Below, in pieces: positions 1 to 8,016 of a DNA stretch of 64,000 bases. The stretch lies in assembly GCF_007830115.1 (NCBI RefSeq), contig NZ_VLKP01000003.1, forward strand, positions 62,001 through 126,000, written 5' to 3'. The notes below the pieces were generated by a model, which was not told where the DNA came from, did not search any database, and was given only the letters and a program-made list of their open reading frames with translations. Source of the DNA: Aerolutibacter ruishenii (GTDB lineage: Bacteria > Pseudomonadota > Gammaproteobacteria > Xanthomonadales > Xanthomonadaceae). Position 1 is the first letter of the stretch, and the number at the start of each line of letters is the position of its first letter. The translations under genes were made by a program, and so were the position numbers.

Positions 1-188
1 AGGAAGGCCAGGGAGGGCACTTCAACCGCTGTCACACCCCGTGTGTGCTGTGCCGTCAGCGCGGCAATGGCGCTCAATCCGTGCACGCGGTGTGCGGCGA
101 AGGTTTTCAGGTCGGCCTGGATGCCGGCACCACCGCCTGAGTCGGAACCGGCAATGGTCAGGGCGCTGGCGGGGCGCGGATCGGTCAC
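1..188 (-). CDS. thiD: Hydroxymethylpyrimidine/phosphomethylpyrimidine kinase, N-terminal part (cut by window edge)
   Basis: The first 62 codons of a ThiD-type kinase, which phosphorylates hydroxymethylpyrimidine and its monophosphate in thiamine pyrophosphate synthesis in the cytosol. The visible part carries the family's N-terminal signature [16 protein letters not shown], followed by a [17 protein letters not shown] stretch typical of the ribokinase-like fold. A GTG start at 188 is chosen because GGAGA lies just upstream at normal spacing. The rest of the gene, including the ATP-site motifs, is outside the window, so completeness cannot be judged. No THI-box-like leader is evident in the 66 bp before the gene. 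Confidence 0.9.
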   Translation of the reverse strand, partial: MTDPRPASALTIAGSDSGGGAGIQADLKTFAAHRVHGLSAIAALTAQHTRGVTAVEVPSLAF

Positions 189-254
189 GCGGTGTCTCCG
201 GTGGGGCAGGGGACCATGATGCCCGGTTCGGCTGTCGATATCCGGCCCTGTGGC

Positions 255-944
255 TCAGTCGCCAGCGTCGTATTCGCGCTCGCGCAGCGCCCACAGGTAG
301 CGATAGGCCACGTAGCCCACGCCCGTGGCACCCGTCAGCACGGCCGGCACAAGCAACGCGTCGTAGCCCATCCGCCCGAACAGCAGTGCGCCCGCGACTG
401 CCCCGGCGAAGAAGCTGCTGATGATCAGCACGCACAACAGCAGCCTGCGCCGCTGCAGCGGCATGCCGCGCAGTGCATGGCCCAGGCCGATGCCCAGGTC
501 CGTGAACATGCCACTGAGGTGCGAGGTGCGGATGACCGCGCCGCTGTAGGTGGTGGCCATCGCGTTCTGCACGCCGCAGGCCATCGCCGCCAGCAGCGCG
601 CCTGCGATCTGCTCGTGTTTGAACAGGGGAATCGCGGCCAGCAGCAACGCCGACTCCAGCGCCAGCGTGACGCCGTAGCGCCGGCCCAGGCGCAAAGTGC
701 TGTCCTGGATGATCATGCCGCTCAACGCGGCCCCCAGCATGAAGGCCAGCGCCACGCCGCCCAGGTGCGACGCCGCCCGCATGTCGCCGCGGGCAATGGC
801 CGAACCCAGCAGCGTGGTGGTGCCGGTCAGGTGGGTGACGGCCTGGTGCTCGAAGCCCAGGTAACCCACGACGTTGACCATGCCCGCGACGCCGGCCAGC
901 AGGCCGGCGCCCAACCATACCCAGCGCGGCAACTCGATCCCCAT
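255..944 (-). CDS. DUF1275 (YoaK-type) membrane protein
   Basis: A 229-residue polytopic inner-membrane protein. It begins with a hydrophobic helix containing GLLAGVAGMVNVVGYL and shows about six or seven membrane segments separated by short charged loops, with the conserved HLTGTTTLLG and GVQNAMATTYSGAVIRTSH stretches of the DUF1275/YoaK family. Molecular function is unknown for the family. The start ATG lies 9 bp after the phoH-like stop, so the two genes are probably cotranscribed. Family assignment is from recognised motifs; any transport role would be speculation. Confidence 0.85.
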   Translation of the reverse strand: MGIELPRWVWLGAGLLAGVAGMVNVVGYLGFEHQAVTHLTGTTTLLGSAIARGDMRAASHLGGVALAFMLGAALSGMIIQDSTLRLGRRYGVTLALESALLLAAIPLFKHEQIAGALLAAMACGVQNAMATTYSGAVIRTSHLSGMFTDLGIGLGHALRGMPLQRRRLLLCVLIISSFFAGAVAGALLFGRMGYDALLVPAVLTGATGVGYVAYRYLWALREREYDAGD

Positions 945-953
945 GCGGTCCGC

Positions 954-2351
954 TTACAGCACTTCCGACGCGTAGTCGGCCAGGCGCGAGCGTTCGCCCC
1001 GACGCAACGTCACGTGCGCGCTGTGCGGCCAGTGCTTGAAGCGGTCCACCGCATACGTCAGGCCTGAGGTGGTTTCGGTCAGGTACGGCGTGTCGATCTG
1101 CTCCACGTTGCCCAGGCACACGATCTTGGTGCCAGGCCCGGCGCGGGTGATCAGCGTCTTCATCTGCTTGGGCGTGAGGTTCTGCGCCTCGTCGAGGATC
1201 AGCCAGCGGCTCAGGAACGTGCGCCCGCGCATGAAGTTGAGCGAGCGGATCTTGATCCGGCTGGCCAGCAGGTCGTTGGTCGCCGCGCGGCCCCAGGTGC
1301 CGCCATCCTGGTTGTGGGTCAGTACCTCCAGGTTGTCGGTCAGGGCGCCCATCCACGGGGTCATCTTTTCCTCTTCCGTGCCCGGCAGGAAGCCGATGTC
1401 CTCGCCCACGCTGACCGTGGCGCGGGTCATGATGATTTCGCGGTAGCGCTGCTGGTCCATGGTCTGCGCCAGGCCTGCGGCCAGCGCCAGCAGGGTCTTG
1501 CCGGTGCCGGCGGTGCCGAGCAGGGTGACGAAGTCGATCTCCGGGTCCATCAGCGCGTTGAGCGCGAAGTTCTGCTCGCGGTTGCGCGCGGTGATACCCC
1601 ATACCGAGTGCTGGTTGTGGCGGAAGTCATCGACGATCTGCAGCACCACCTTGCTGTCGGTGACCCGCGCCACCTTCATTTCCGACTCCTCATCGCCCGG
1701 CAGGTACAGGAACTGGTTGGGGTACCAGTCGTCATCCGGGTTGCGGGTCAGTTCGTAGAAGGTGCGGCCCTTCTCGGTCCATGACTTCAGGTCCTTGCCG
1801 TGGCGCGACCAGAAGTCCTCGGGCAGCGCGGTGGCGCCGGTGTACAGCAGGCTGAAATCGTCCAGCGCGCGGTCGTTCTCGTAGTCTTCGCTGGCGATGG
1901 CGGCGATCGACGCCTTGATCCGCAGGTTGATGTCCTTGGAGATGAAGACCACCGGCACGCCGGGGTTGCCTTCCTTCAGCGACAGGATCGAGCCAAGGAT
2001 GTGGTTGTCCGGGATCACCGCGCCGAAGCGCTTGCCCGCATCGAAATCGCGGGTCTGGAACAGCAGCCGGCCGGTGCTCTGGTCGCCACGCAGCTGCAGC
2101 CCCTGCGGTCGTGCCAGCGGCACGCCTTCGTGTATGTCAGTGGTGCCGGCGGCCTCGATCACCTCGTTGAGGAAACGGCTGACCTGGCGCGCGTTGCGGC
2201 TGGCTTCGGAGTTGCCCTTCTTCGCGTTGTCGAGCTCTTCGATGACCTGCATCGGCAGGAACACATCGTGCTCGGCGAACTTGAACAGTGCGGTCGGGTC
2301 ATGCATGAGCACGTTGGTGTCGAGCACGTAGATCCGCTTGCTTCGTGTCAT
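954..2351 (-). CDS. PhoH-family ATPase with N-terminal PIN domain (PhoH2/YlaK type)
   Basis: A 465-residue two-domain protein. Residues 1-140 form a PIN-type nuclease domain (YVLDTNVLMHDP with acidic metal ligands). The C-terminal half is a PhoH P-loop ATPase with GTAGTGKT as Walker A and LILDEAQNLTPKQ as Walker B. Homologues act as RNA-cleaving, ATP-dependent enzymes (family knowledge), and a role in RNA processing or stress is inferred. The open frame extends upstream to 2627, but that extension is proline/arginine-rich and non-conserved. ATG 2351 gives the expected family length and has GAGG about 10 bp upstream. The DUF1275 gene follows 9 bp downstream. Confidence 0.9.
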   Translation of the reverse strand: MTRSKRIYVLDTNVLMHDPTALFKFAEHDVFLPMQVIEELDNAKKGNSEASRNARQVSRFLNEVIEAAGTTDIHEGVPLARPQGLQLRGDQSTGRLLFQTRDFDAGKRFGAVIPDNHILGSILSLKEGNPGVPVVFISKDINLRIKASIAAIASEDYENDRALDDFSLLYTGATALPEDFWSRHGKDLKSWTEKGRTFYELTRNPDDDWYPNQFLYLPGDEESEMKVARVTDSKVVLQIVDDFRHNQHSVWGITARNREQNFALNALMDPEIDFVTLLGTAGTGKTLLALAAGLAQTMDQQRYREIIMTRATVSVGEDIGFLPGTEEEKMTPWMGALTDNLEVLTHNQDGGTWGRAATNDLLASRIKIRSLNFMRGRTFLSRWLILDEAQNLTPKQMKTLITRAGPGTKIVCLGNVEQIDTPYLTETTSGLTYAVDRFKHWPHSAHVTLRRGERSRLADYASEVL

Positions 2352-2583
2352 TCCTGGCCTCGTGGCGATGGGCGGCCGCGGTTGCGGCGACGCCGGTTCA
2401 TGGCGATGGGGTGGGGCAGGTTGGGACTGGACTGGCGCGGTCTCCCCGGCCGCGCGCGGCAAAGCCACCACAGGCCCGCGGGGCGGGGTGGTGGGCTGAT
2501 GTGGACAGGTGAGGTCACTTCGTTGCGGAACCCTTGTTGAGCTCTCTGTGGAGCCCTGGTGGCACGGAGCTTTTGTGGAGCGC

Positions 2584-3051
2584 CTACTTGATGAAGCCCT
2601 GCAGTGCGTCCAGGACGGACTGCGCATGGCCCGCGACTTTGACCGGTCGCCATGACTGCACTATTACGCCTTTCGGGTCGATCAGGAAAGTACTTCTTTC
2701 AATTCCGACATACTCGCGCCCGTACAGCTTCTTGGGCTTGATCACGCCGAAGGCGTTGCAAAGCGCTTCGTCCTGGTCGCTGACCAGCTCGAACTTGAAG
2801 CCTTGCTTGGCGCAGAAGTTCTGGTGTGACTTGAGCGAGTCGCGGGAAACGCCCAGCACGGTCGCGCCGAGTTTCCTGAACTTCGGCAGCAGCGCGTTGA
2901 AATCCAGGCCCTCGGTGGTGCAGCCAGGCGTGCTGTCCTTCGGGTAGAAGTACAGCACCAGCCACTGGCCCTCGAAATCGCCGGTCCGGGCGTTGGTGCC
3001 GCTGGAGAGCGCGAGCGGCAGGTCGGGGATGCGGTCGCCGGTGTCGAGCAT
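2584..3051 (-). CDS. bcp: Thiol peroxidase, Bcp/PrxQ subfamily
   Basis: A 155-residue peroxiredoxin that reduces hydrogen and organic peroxides in the cytosol using thioredoxin. The peroxidatic cysteine is Cys44 in the motif YPKDSTPGCTTEGLDF. Escherichia coli Bcp has its second cysteine five residues later; here that position is Leu49, and the next cysteine is Cys80, giving the 36-residue spacing known for the Cys47/Cys83 pair of Xylella PrxQ. It is therefore probably an atypical two-Cys enzyme of that type. ATG 3051 is preceded by AGGA overlapping the gcvR stop codon, implying translational coupling. The gcvR-bcp order matches E. coli. Confidence 0.93.
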   Translation of the reverse strand: MLDTGDRIPDLPLALSSGTNARTGDFEGQWLVLYFYPKDSTPGCTTEGLDFNALLPKFRKLGATVLGVSRDSLKSHQNFCAKQGFKFELVSDQDEALCNAFGVIKPKKLYGREYVGIERSTFLIDPKGVIVQSWRPVKVAGHAQSVLDALQGFIK

Positions 3052-3059
3052 GGCAGTCC

Positions 3060-3644
3060 TCAGAACTTCATCGGGTCCATGATGGCATCGAGGTTCAGGT
3101 GGTCGCAGAACTCCAGGAAGTCATCGCGCAGCGCGGCGATGTGCATGCTGGCCGGCACGCCGATGGTCACCTGCGCTGAAAACATGTCCGCGCCGGTCTG
3201 CATGGCGCGGTAGCGCGAGCAGTGCAGGCTCTCGATGGTGATGCCCTGGCGATCGAAGAAGTCCGCCAGCTGGAACAGGATGCCCGGCTTGTCCGCGGCC
3301 ACGACTTCGACGATGTACGGCAGCAGGTTGGACTGGATCTGCTTGGGGCCGGTGCGGTACCACACCAGCTTGATGCCTTCCTCGCGCTCCAGCCGGGACA
3401 GCATGGCTTCGAGCTTTGCGACGGAGTCCCAGGAACCCACGGCCAGCGCGGTGACCGACACGTCGCGACCCACGGTGGAAAGCCGCGCGTCAACGAGGTT
3501 GCAGCCACTGTCGGAGATCCGCCGGGTGACCGACAGCAGCGGGGATTCCGGATGCGTGGTGTAGGCGTTGATCAGCAGGTGGTTTTCGTTCGGCGACGGC
3601 CGGGCGGCGGAATCGGTCAAGGCGGCGCCTGCAGGGGGGAGCAT
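3060..3644 (-). CDS. gcvR: Glycine cleavage system transcriptional repressor-like ACT protein
   Basis: A protein of about 194 residues with two ACT domains. The first begins NENHLLINAYTTHPESPLLS and the second follows LPYIVEVVAADKPGILFQLA. In E. coli GcvR binds glycine and opposes GcvA activation of the gcvTHP operon (family knowledge). The start is uncertain: ATG 3644 is used here, but TTG 3620 (LTDSAARP) would put the conserved NENHLL block nearer the N-terminus and is equally plausible. The gene is divergent from dapA, 218 bp away, and directly precedes bcp, the same arrangement as in E. coli. Confidence 0.88.
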   Translation of the reverse strand: MLPPAGAALTDSAARPSPNENHLLINAYTTHPESPLLSVTRRISDSGCNLVDARLSTVGRDVSVTALAVGSWDSVAKLEAMLSRLEREEGIKLVWYRTGPKQIQSNLLPYIVEVVAADKPGILFQLADFFDRQGITIESLHCSRYRAMQTGADMFSAQVTIGVPASMHIAALRDDFLEFCDHLNLDAIMDPMKF

Positions 3645-3850
3645 GGGCTCGGGTGGCTGAACGGCAGTCCTGGGACGCCGCATATGAGTGGGGAGGATAC
3701 TGGGCCGCGCTTCGGGGTCGCAACCCGGACGCCTCGAAATTCCTGGTACCAGCCCGCGCCAGGACATTGCCTTGGCAACCGCCATGGACGGCCCGGTCCA
3801 TCCCGATTAGCATCGCAGGGCTGAAATCCACGCGCCCACCCGATCCACGC

Positions 3851-3855
3851 GAAGG
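3851..3855 (+). promoter_or_regulatory. Shine-Dalgarno site deciding the dapA TTG start
   Basis: GAAGG located 7 bp before TTG 3863. No ATG or GTG in frame lies near the conserved N-terminus, so this site is the main argument for a TTG start. Confidence 0.6.
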
Positions 3856-3862
3856 CCCCATT

Positions 3863-4768
3863 TTGCGACTTTCCGGCAGCATCACTGCGCTGGCCACGCC
3901 GTTCGGCGTCACCGGCGAACTAGACCTCGACGCCTGGCAGCGCCTGTTGGCCGGGCAACTGGAGGGCGGCACCCAGGCCATCGTGGTCGCCGGCTCCACT
4001 GGCGAAGCCAACGCGCTCCACGATGACGAGTTCGACATCCTGCTGCGCACCGCGGTGGAAGCGGTTGCCGGACGTATTCCCGTGCTGGCCGGCACGGGCC
4101 TGTCCAATACCGCCAAGACCATCGAGCAGTCCCGCCGCGCCGCGGCCCTGGGCGCGGACGCCGCACTTATCGTCACCCCGCCCTACGTGCGACCCACGCA
4201 GGCCGGCATGGTCGCGCACTACCGCGCGATCGCCGACGACGGAGCGTTGCCGGTCGTGCTCTACAACGTGCCGGGCCGCACGGGCAGCGATCTGCTGCCG
4301 GAAACCGTGTCGGAGCTGTACCAGCACCCGCGCATCGTTGGCATCAAGGAGGCGCGTAACGACCCTGGTCGCATGGCTGCATTGCTGGCGTTCAGGAGCG
4401 AGGCTTTCACCGTCCTCAGCGGCGACGATTCGACCGCGTGCCGTGCCATGCTGGCCGGTGCGGATGGCGTGGTGTCCGTGGCATCCAACGTGCTGCCGCG
4501 GTCGTTCCGCCGGTTGTGCGACCTTGCACGCGCCCGCCGTGTGGATGATGCCCTGGCATGGGATGCTCGCCTGGCCCCGACCTATGATTTCTTCGGCATC
4601 GAGCCGAACCCCATCCCGGTGAAGGCACTGCTGGCAATGGACGGTATCGGGCATGGCCTGCGCCTGCCGTTGACCGAGTTGTCCAGCACGCATCGGGACA
4701 CCGCCATCCGGATCGCCGGCATCGTCCGCGACCTTGAATCCGCCTGCCGCGACTCCGTCACGGCCTGA
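3863..4768 (+). CDS. dapA: 4-hydroxy-tetrahydrodipicolinate synthase
   Basis: A 301-residue TIM-barrel enzyme that condenses pyruvate with aspartate semialdehyde, the first committed step of lysine and meso-diaminopimelate synthesis. Visible signatures are GSTGE at 44-48, the active-site tyrosine Tyr134 in VLYNVPGRTG and the Schiff-base lysine Lys162 in IVGIKEA. The frame is open well upstream, but homology begins at LSGSITALATPF; the start is therefore TTG 3863, preceded by GAAGG at 3851-3855 with a 7-bp spacer. The BamC-like lipoprotein gene follows 15 bp later, as nlpB/bamC follows dapA in enterobacteria. Confidence 0.95.
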   Translation: MRLSGSITALATPFGVTGELDLDAWQRLLAGQLEGGTQAIVVAGSTGEANALHDDEFDILLRTAVEAVAGRIPVLAGTGLSNTAKTIEQSRRAAALGADAALIVTPPYVRPTQAGMVAHYRAIADDGALPVVLYNVPGRTGSDLLPETVSELYQHPRIVGIKEARNDPGRMAALLAFRSEAFTVLSGDDSTACRAMLAGADGVVSVASNVLPRSFRRLCDLARARRVDDALAWDARLAPTYDFFGIEPNPIPVKALLAMDGIGHGLRLPLTELSSTHRDTAIRIAGIVRDLESACRDSVTA

Positions 4769-4783
4769 AAGCAGGAGTAGTAC

Positions 4784-5299
4784 ATGCGTCTGAACGTTTC
4801 TATGGGTCGAATGCTGGTGGGTGGCGTGATGCTGGCCGCAGTGGTGGCAAGCAGCGGCTGCGGCTGGTGGCGCAAGAGCGACAAGCTGTTCGGTGACGAC
4901 GTGGCCTCACGCCCGCTGGAAGTCCCGCCGCCGCTGGATCGCGCCGCGGCTGCGCCGACGACCGGGTCGGCAACCGCTTCCGGCACCGCGGGCGCGCAGG
5001 CAAAGCCCGCGGGTGATGCGATCGCGGCCACCGGGTTCACCGTCGGCGACAGCCGCGATGTCGCGTTCGACAAGGTGGGCGAGGCGTTGGCGAAGGTGGA
5101 GGGCGCGACGATCGCCAGCCGGGCGCAACTGCTGGGTGCCTATGACGTCAACTACGGTGGCGGCAACTTCCTGGTGCGCATCACCGCGGTGGAGGCGGGG
5201 GCCTACGTCTCGGCGGTCGACCCGCGCGGCGTGCCGGCGACCGGTGAGGCGCCGGTCAAGCTGATCGCCAGCCTCAAGGAAGCGCTGGGCGGGCGTTGA
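4784..5299 (+). CDS. BamC/NlpB-like outer-membrane lipoprotein (short form)
   Basis: A 171-residue lipoprotein. A signal peptide of about 25 residues ends at a lipobox-like SSGC (Cys26). The mature N-terminus contains RPLEVPPPLD, similar to the conserved segment of BamC that contacts BamD, then an Ala/Thr/Pro-rich linker and one small folded domain (about residues 82-168) like the helix-grip domain of NlpB/BamC. E. coli BamC is roughly twice as long with two such domains, so this looks like a one-domain form. Position directly after dapA matches nlpB. A role as accessory of the outer-membrane beta-barrel assembly machine is inferred. AGGAG precedes ATG 4784. Confidence 0.72.
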   Translation: MRLNVSMGRMLVGGVMLAAVVASSGCGWWRKSDKLFGDDVASRPLEVPPPLDRAAAAPTTGSATASGTAGAQAKPAGDAIAATGFTVGDSRDVAFDKVGEALAKVEGATIASRAQLLGAYDVNYGGGNFLVRITAVEAGAYVSAVDPRGVPATGEAPVKLIASLKEALGGR

Positions 5300-5316
5300 T
5301 TTTGAGTCGGTGTGAC

Positions 5317-5340
5317 GCGCGGCGGGATTGGCTGCCGCGC
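5317..5340. terminator. Candidate hairpin between convergent bamC-like gene and fdxA
   Basis: GCGCGGC (5317-5323) and GCCGCGC (5334-5340) form a 7-bp stem with a 10-nt loop in the 51-bp gap between the convergent genes. There is no clear T-run, so termination is only suggested. Confidence 0.35.
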
Positions 5341-5350
5341 GGGGCGCGCC

Positions 5351-5674
5351 TCAGCGCTCCAGTAGCGGCAGCTTGCCGGTCTTGCCGTCCCATTCGGCGG
5401 CATCCGGCAACGGGTCCTTGCGGGCATTGATCACCGGCCATTCCTTCGCCAGTTCCGCGTTCAGAGCCACGTAGCCCTCCTGCCCAGCGGGAACATCGTC
5501 CTCCGGGTAGATCGCGTTGGCCGGGCATTCCGGCTCGCACAGGGTGCAGTCGATGCACTCGTCCGGGTCGATCACCAGGAAATTGGGACCCTCATGGAAG
5601 CAGTCCACCGGGCACACTTCCACGCAGTCGGTGTACTTGCACTTGATGCAGTTCTCGGTGACGACGAAGGGCAT
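5351..5674 (-). CDS. fdxA: Seven-iron ferredoxin (3Fe-4S / 4Fe-4S)
   Basis: A 107-residue FdxA-type ferredoxin. Cysteines lie at 9, 12, 17, 21, 25, 40, 43, 46 and 50, in the spacing of the Azotobacter seven-iron ferredoxin, in which Cys9/17/50-equivalents hold a 3Fe-4S cluster and Cys21/40/43/46-equivalents a 4Fe-4S cluster. The C-terminal tail of about 50 residues ([17 protein letters not shown]) is typical of proteobacterial FdxA. It is a soluble electron carrier; the redox partner is not known from context. The gene stands alone, convergent with the BamC-like gene and 193 bp downstream of tRNA-Glu on the same strand, separated by a strong terminator. Confidence 0.93.
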   Translation of the reverse strand: MPFVVTENCIKCKYTDCVEVCPVDCFHEGPNFLVIDPDECIDCTLCEPECPANAIYPEDDVPAGQEGYVALNAELAKEWPVINARKDPLPDAAEWDGKTGKLPLLER

Positions 5675-5818
5675 GGCGGTGTTCCGTGGGGATCGAAGCT
5701 ACGCCAAGTTTAACGGTTTGGCGGCGTTGTACCCAAGCGCCGGACGTGCGGCATGTGGCCGGAACAGGGTGCGCGGGCTGCACGTGCACCCTTGCACCTG
5801 GCATGGCGTCGCAAACAG

Positions 5819-5847
5819 AAAAGCCCGCGCTGTTGGCGCGGGCTTTT
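5819..5847 (-). terminator. Intrinsic terminator of tRNA-Glu
   Basis: A perfect 8-bp stem, GCCCGCGC (5823-5830) with GCGCGGGC (5836-5843), loop of 5 nt, flanked by AAAA and TTTT so it can act in both directions. It lies about 20 bp past the tRNA 3' end and separates it from fdxA. Confidence 0.85.
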
Positions 5848-5867
5848 CGTGCGATCGGATCGCGAAT

Positions 5868-5943
5868 TGGCGCTCCCTACGAGATTCGAACTCGTGTTTT
5901 AGCCTTGAGAGGGCCACGTCCTAGGCCTCTAGACGAAGGGAGC
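5868..5943 (-). tRNA. tRNA-Glu (anticodon CTC)
   Basis: A 76-nt cloverleaf read on the minus strand. The acceptor arm GCTCCCT pairs with AGGGAGC, followed by discriminator G and an encoded CCA (5870-5868). The D-arm TCGTCTAGAGGCCTAGGA matches bacterial tRNA-Glu. The anticodon loop is CTCTCAA, giving anticodon CTC for GAG codons; the anticodon stem has one G-T wobble. The T-arm carries GTTCGAATC. A -35/-10 pair lies upstream and a strong terminator downstream, so it looks like a single-gene unit. Confidence 0.96.
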
Positions 5944-5983
5944 TGGGGTCACGCCAGGACGATACGTCGAAGCGTGGCCTGCT

Positions 5984-6012
5984 AGTATAGGCGGCTCCGT
6001 GACCGTAGGCAA
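5984..6012 (-). promoter_or_regulatory. Promoter of tRNA-Glu
   Basis: On the minus strand TTGCCT (6012-6007) and TATACT (5989-5984) are separated by 17 bp. The expected transcript start is about 35 nt before the tRNA 5' end. The same TATA also gives TATAGG on the plus strand towards pcnB. Confidence 0.6.
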
Positions 6013-6069
6013 CGGGCCATTCATCGCCCGGTCACGATTCCCTCTACCCAGCGGCAAGCCCCGCCCTTG

Positions 6070-7443
6070 ATGCAGCCAACCGACAAAACTCCAGCCGTTT
6101 CGCCGCGCAGCATTCCGCGCGACCAGCACAATGTCTCGCGCAAGGACGTGAGCCCCAACGCCCTGCGCGTGCTCTACCGCTTGCGCGAGGCCGGCTTTGG
6201 CGCCTACCTGGTGGGTGGTGCGGTCCGCGACCTGCTGGTCGGTGGACACCCGAAGGATTTCGACGTGGCCACCGATGCCACGCCGGAGCAGGTCAAACAG
6301 CTGTTCCGCAATTGCCGGCTCATCGGCCGCCGCTTCCGGCTGGCGCATGTGGTGTTTGGCCGCGAGATCATCGAGGTGGCGACGTTCCGCTCCAATGCCG
6401 ACGACGGCAGTGGGGACCGCGAAGTGCACGACGACGGTCGCCTGTTGCGCGACAACGTCTACGGCACCATCGAGGAAGATGCGGTCCGCCGCGACTTCAC
6501 CGCCAACGCGCTGTACTACGCCATCGAGGATTTCTCGGTCCGCGACTACGTGGGTGGCTTCGAGGACGTGCGCAACAAGGTGCTGCGCCTGATCGGCGAC
6601 CCGGAAACACGTTACCGCGAGGATCCGGTGCGCATGCTCCGTGCGGTGCGCCTGGCGGCCAAGCTGGACTTCGAGATCGAGCGCGACACCGCCACGCCGA
6701 TCCCGGCGCTGGCCCCGCTGCTCCGCGAGGCCGCGCCGGCCCGGCTGTTCGAGGAATGCCTGAAGCTGTTCCTGTCGGGTCATGCCGTGGCCAGTTTCGA
6801 GCGCCTGGAGCAGCATGGCCTGTTGTCGGCGCTGTTCCCGGAGTCGGCGGCGGCGCTGAAGGCGAACCGCAGCGGTGCTTTGCGGCGAATGGTGCTGGCT
6901 GGCCTGCGCAACACCGACCAGCGCGTGGCCAACGACGAGCCGGTATCGCCGGCATTCCTCTTCGCCCTGCTGCTGTGGCCGGCCTACTGTCGTGCGCTGA
7001 TGCAGCTGCAGGCGCAGGGCATGCATGCGGTGGAAGCGGAGCGCCGTGCCGCCGATCGCGTGACCGTGCACCAGTTGGACACCATCGCGCTGCCGCGCCG
7101 GTTCTCGTTGCCGATGCAGGAGATCTGGCTGCTGCAGGGCCGGTTTTCCCAGCGCCAGCGCAAGCGGGTGTTCCGCCTGCTCGCGCATCCGCGTTTCCGC
7201 GCGGCGTTCGACTTCCTCACGTTGCGGCTCTCGGCCTCGGACGAGCATGCGGCCGACGTGGCGTTCTGGCGCGAAGCCCAGGCCCAGCCGGGCGACGCGC
7301 TGGCGGCGCAACTGGAGGCCCATCCCGCCCAGGATGATGCCGACGGGGAGGGCCGAGCACCGCGCAAGCGCCGCCGTCGCCGCCGCAACGGTGGCGGTGC
7401 GGGCGCCGATCACGCCGACACGCAGGAGCCTGCGGGCGGGTGA
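6070..7443 (+). CDS. pcnB: Poly(A) polymerase I
   Basis: A 457-residue class II nucleotidyltransferase that adds 3' poly(A) tails to RNA and promotes decay. It shows LVGGAVRDLL and DFDVATDATPEQV (metal-binding aspartates) of the polymerase head, then RRDFTANALYY and the RYREDPVRMLRAVRLAAKL neck helix shared with CCA-adding enzymes. A strongly basic C-terminus (KRRRRRRNGGG) and linkage to folK favour poly(A) polymerase over a CCA enzyme. ATG 6070 follows an in-frame TTG at 6067; either could serve. The stop overlaps a GTG that could start folK. The pcnB-folK-pan order is shared with E. coli. Confidence 0.93.
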   Translation: MQPTDKTPAVSPRSIPRDQHNVSRKDVSPNALRVLYRLREAGFGAYLVGGAVRDLLVGGHPKDFDVATDATPEQVKQLFRNCRLIGRRFRLAHVVFGREIIEVATFRSNADDGSGDREVHDDGRLLRDNVYGTIEEDAVRRDFTANALYYAIEDFSVRDYVGGFEDVRNKVLRLIGDPETRYREDPVRMLRAVRLAAKLDFEIERDTATPIPALAPLLREAAPARLFEECLKLFLSGHAVASFERLEQHGLLSALFPESAAALKANRSGALRRMVLAGLRNTDQRVANDEPVSPAFLFALLLWPAYCRALMQLQAQGMHAVEAERRAADRVTVHQLDTIALPRRFSLPMQEIWLLQGRFSQRQRKRVFRLLAHPRFRAAFDFLTLRLSASDEHAADVAFWREAQAQPGDALAAQLEAHPAQDDADGEGRAPRKRRRRRRNGGGAGADHADTQEPAGG

Positions 7444-7445
7444 GC

Positions 7446-7943
7446 ATGCCCGTGCTGGCGGTGATCGGGCTCGGTGGCAACATCGGCGATGCCGCTGCAG
7501 CCGTGCGCACGGCGTTTCATGCCATCGGGCAGCTGCCGGGTACGCGTGCGGTGCGTTGCTCCCGGCTGTACCGCACGCCGGCCTGGGGCGTGACCGCACA
7601 GGCGGATTTCGTCAATGCCGCGGTGCTGGTGGAGACGACCCTGGCGCCGCTGGCGTTGTTGCAGGCCTTGTTGCAACTGGAGCGCGAAGCGGGCCGCGAG
7701 CGCAGCGCCGATGGCAGTGACCGTTGGGGTCCGCGCACGCTTGACCTGGACCTGCTGCTTTATGGCGAGGCCGCCATCGACCTGCCGGGACTGCGCGTGC
7801 CGCATCCCCGGCTGGCGGAACGCGCCTTTGCACTGGTGCCGTTGGTGGAAGTCGCGCCGGATGCGATCATTCCCGGTGTCGGGCCCGCGGCGCACGCACT
7901 GGCGGCGCTGGTGTCCGGTGACATCCAGGTGCTGGAGGGGTAA
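7446..7943 (+). CDS. folK: 2-amino-4-hydroxy-6-hydroxymethyldihydropteridine pyrophosphokinase
   Basis: A 165-residue HPPK, which transfers pyrophosphate from ATP to hydroxymethyldihydropterin in folate synthesis. It has the N-terminal IGLGGNIGD, the SRLYRTPAWG substrate loop and the RWGPRTLDLDLLLYG motif with the two magnesium-binding aspartates, then VPHPRLAERAFALVPL. ATG 7446 is used, with GGTGA just upstream; a GTG at 7440 that overlaps the pcnB stop (GTGA) is an alternative two codons earlier. It is probably cotranscribed with pcnB and the pan genes. Confidence 0.94.
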   Translation: MPVLAVIGLGGNIGDAAAAVRTAFHAIGQLPGTRAVRCSRLYRTPAWGVTAQADFVNAAVLVETTLAPLALLQALLQLEREAGRERSADGSDRWGPRTLDLDLLLYGEAAIDLPGLRVPHPRLAERAFALVPLVEVAPDAIIPGVGPAAHALAALVSGDIQVLEG

Positions 7944-8016
7944 GTGACTCCGGCACGGTTTCGACAACCGGCCCACGCACCACGGGCCACCAACCACCAG
8001 GGATCGGGCTGACGCC

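Noticed and set aside
1-254. A thiamine (TPP) riboswitch near thiD
   Set aside because: No THI-box sequence is seen in the 66 bp upstream of the GTG start.
954-2627. The 92-codon upstream extension of the PIN-PhoH gene
   Set aside because: It is Pro/Arg-rich without similarity, while ATG 2351 begins the PIN domain and has a Shine-Dalgarno site.
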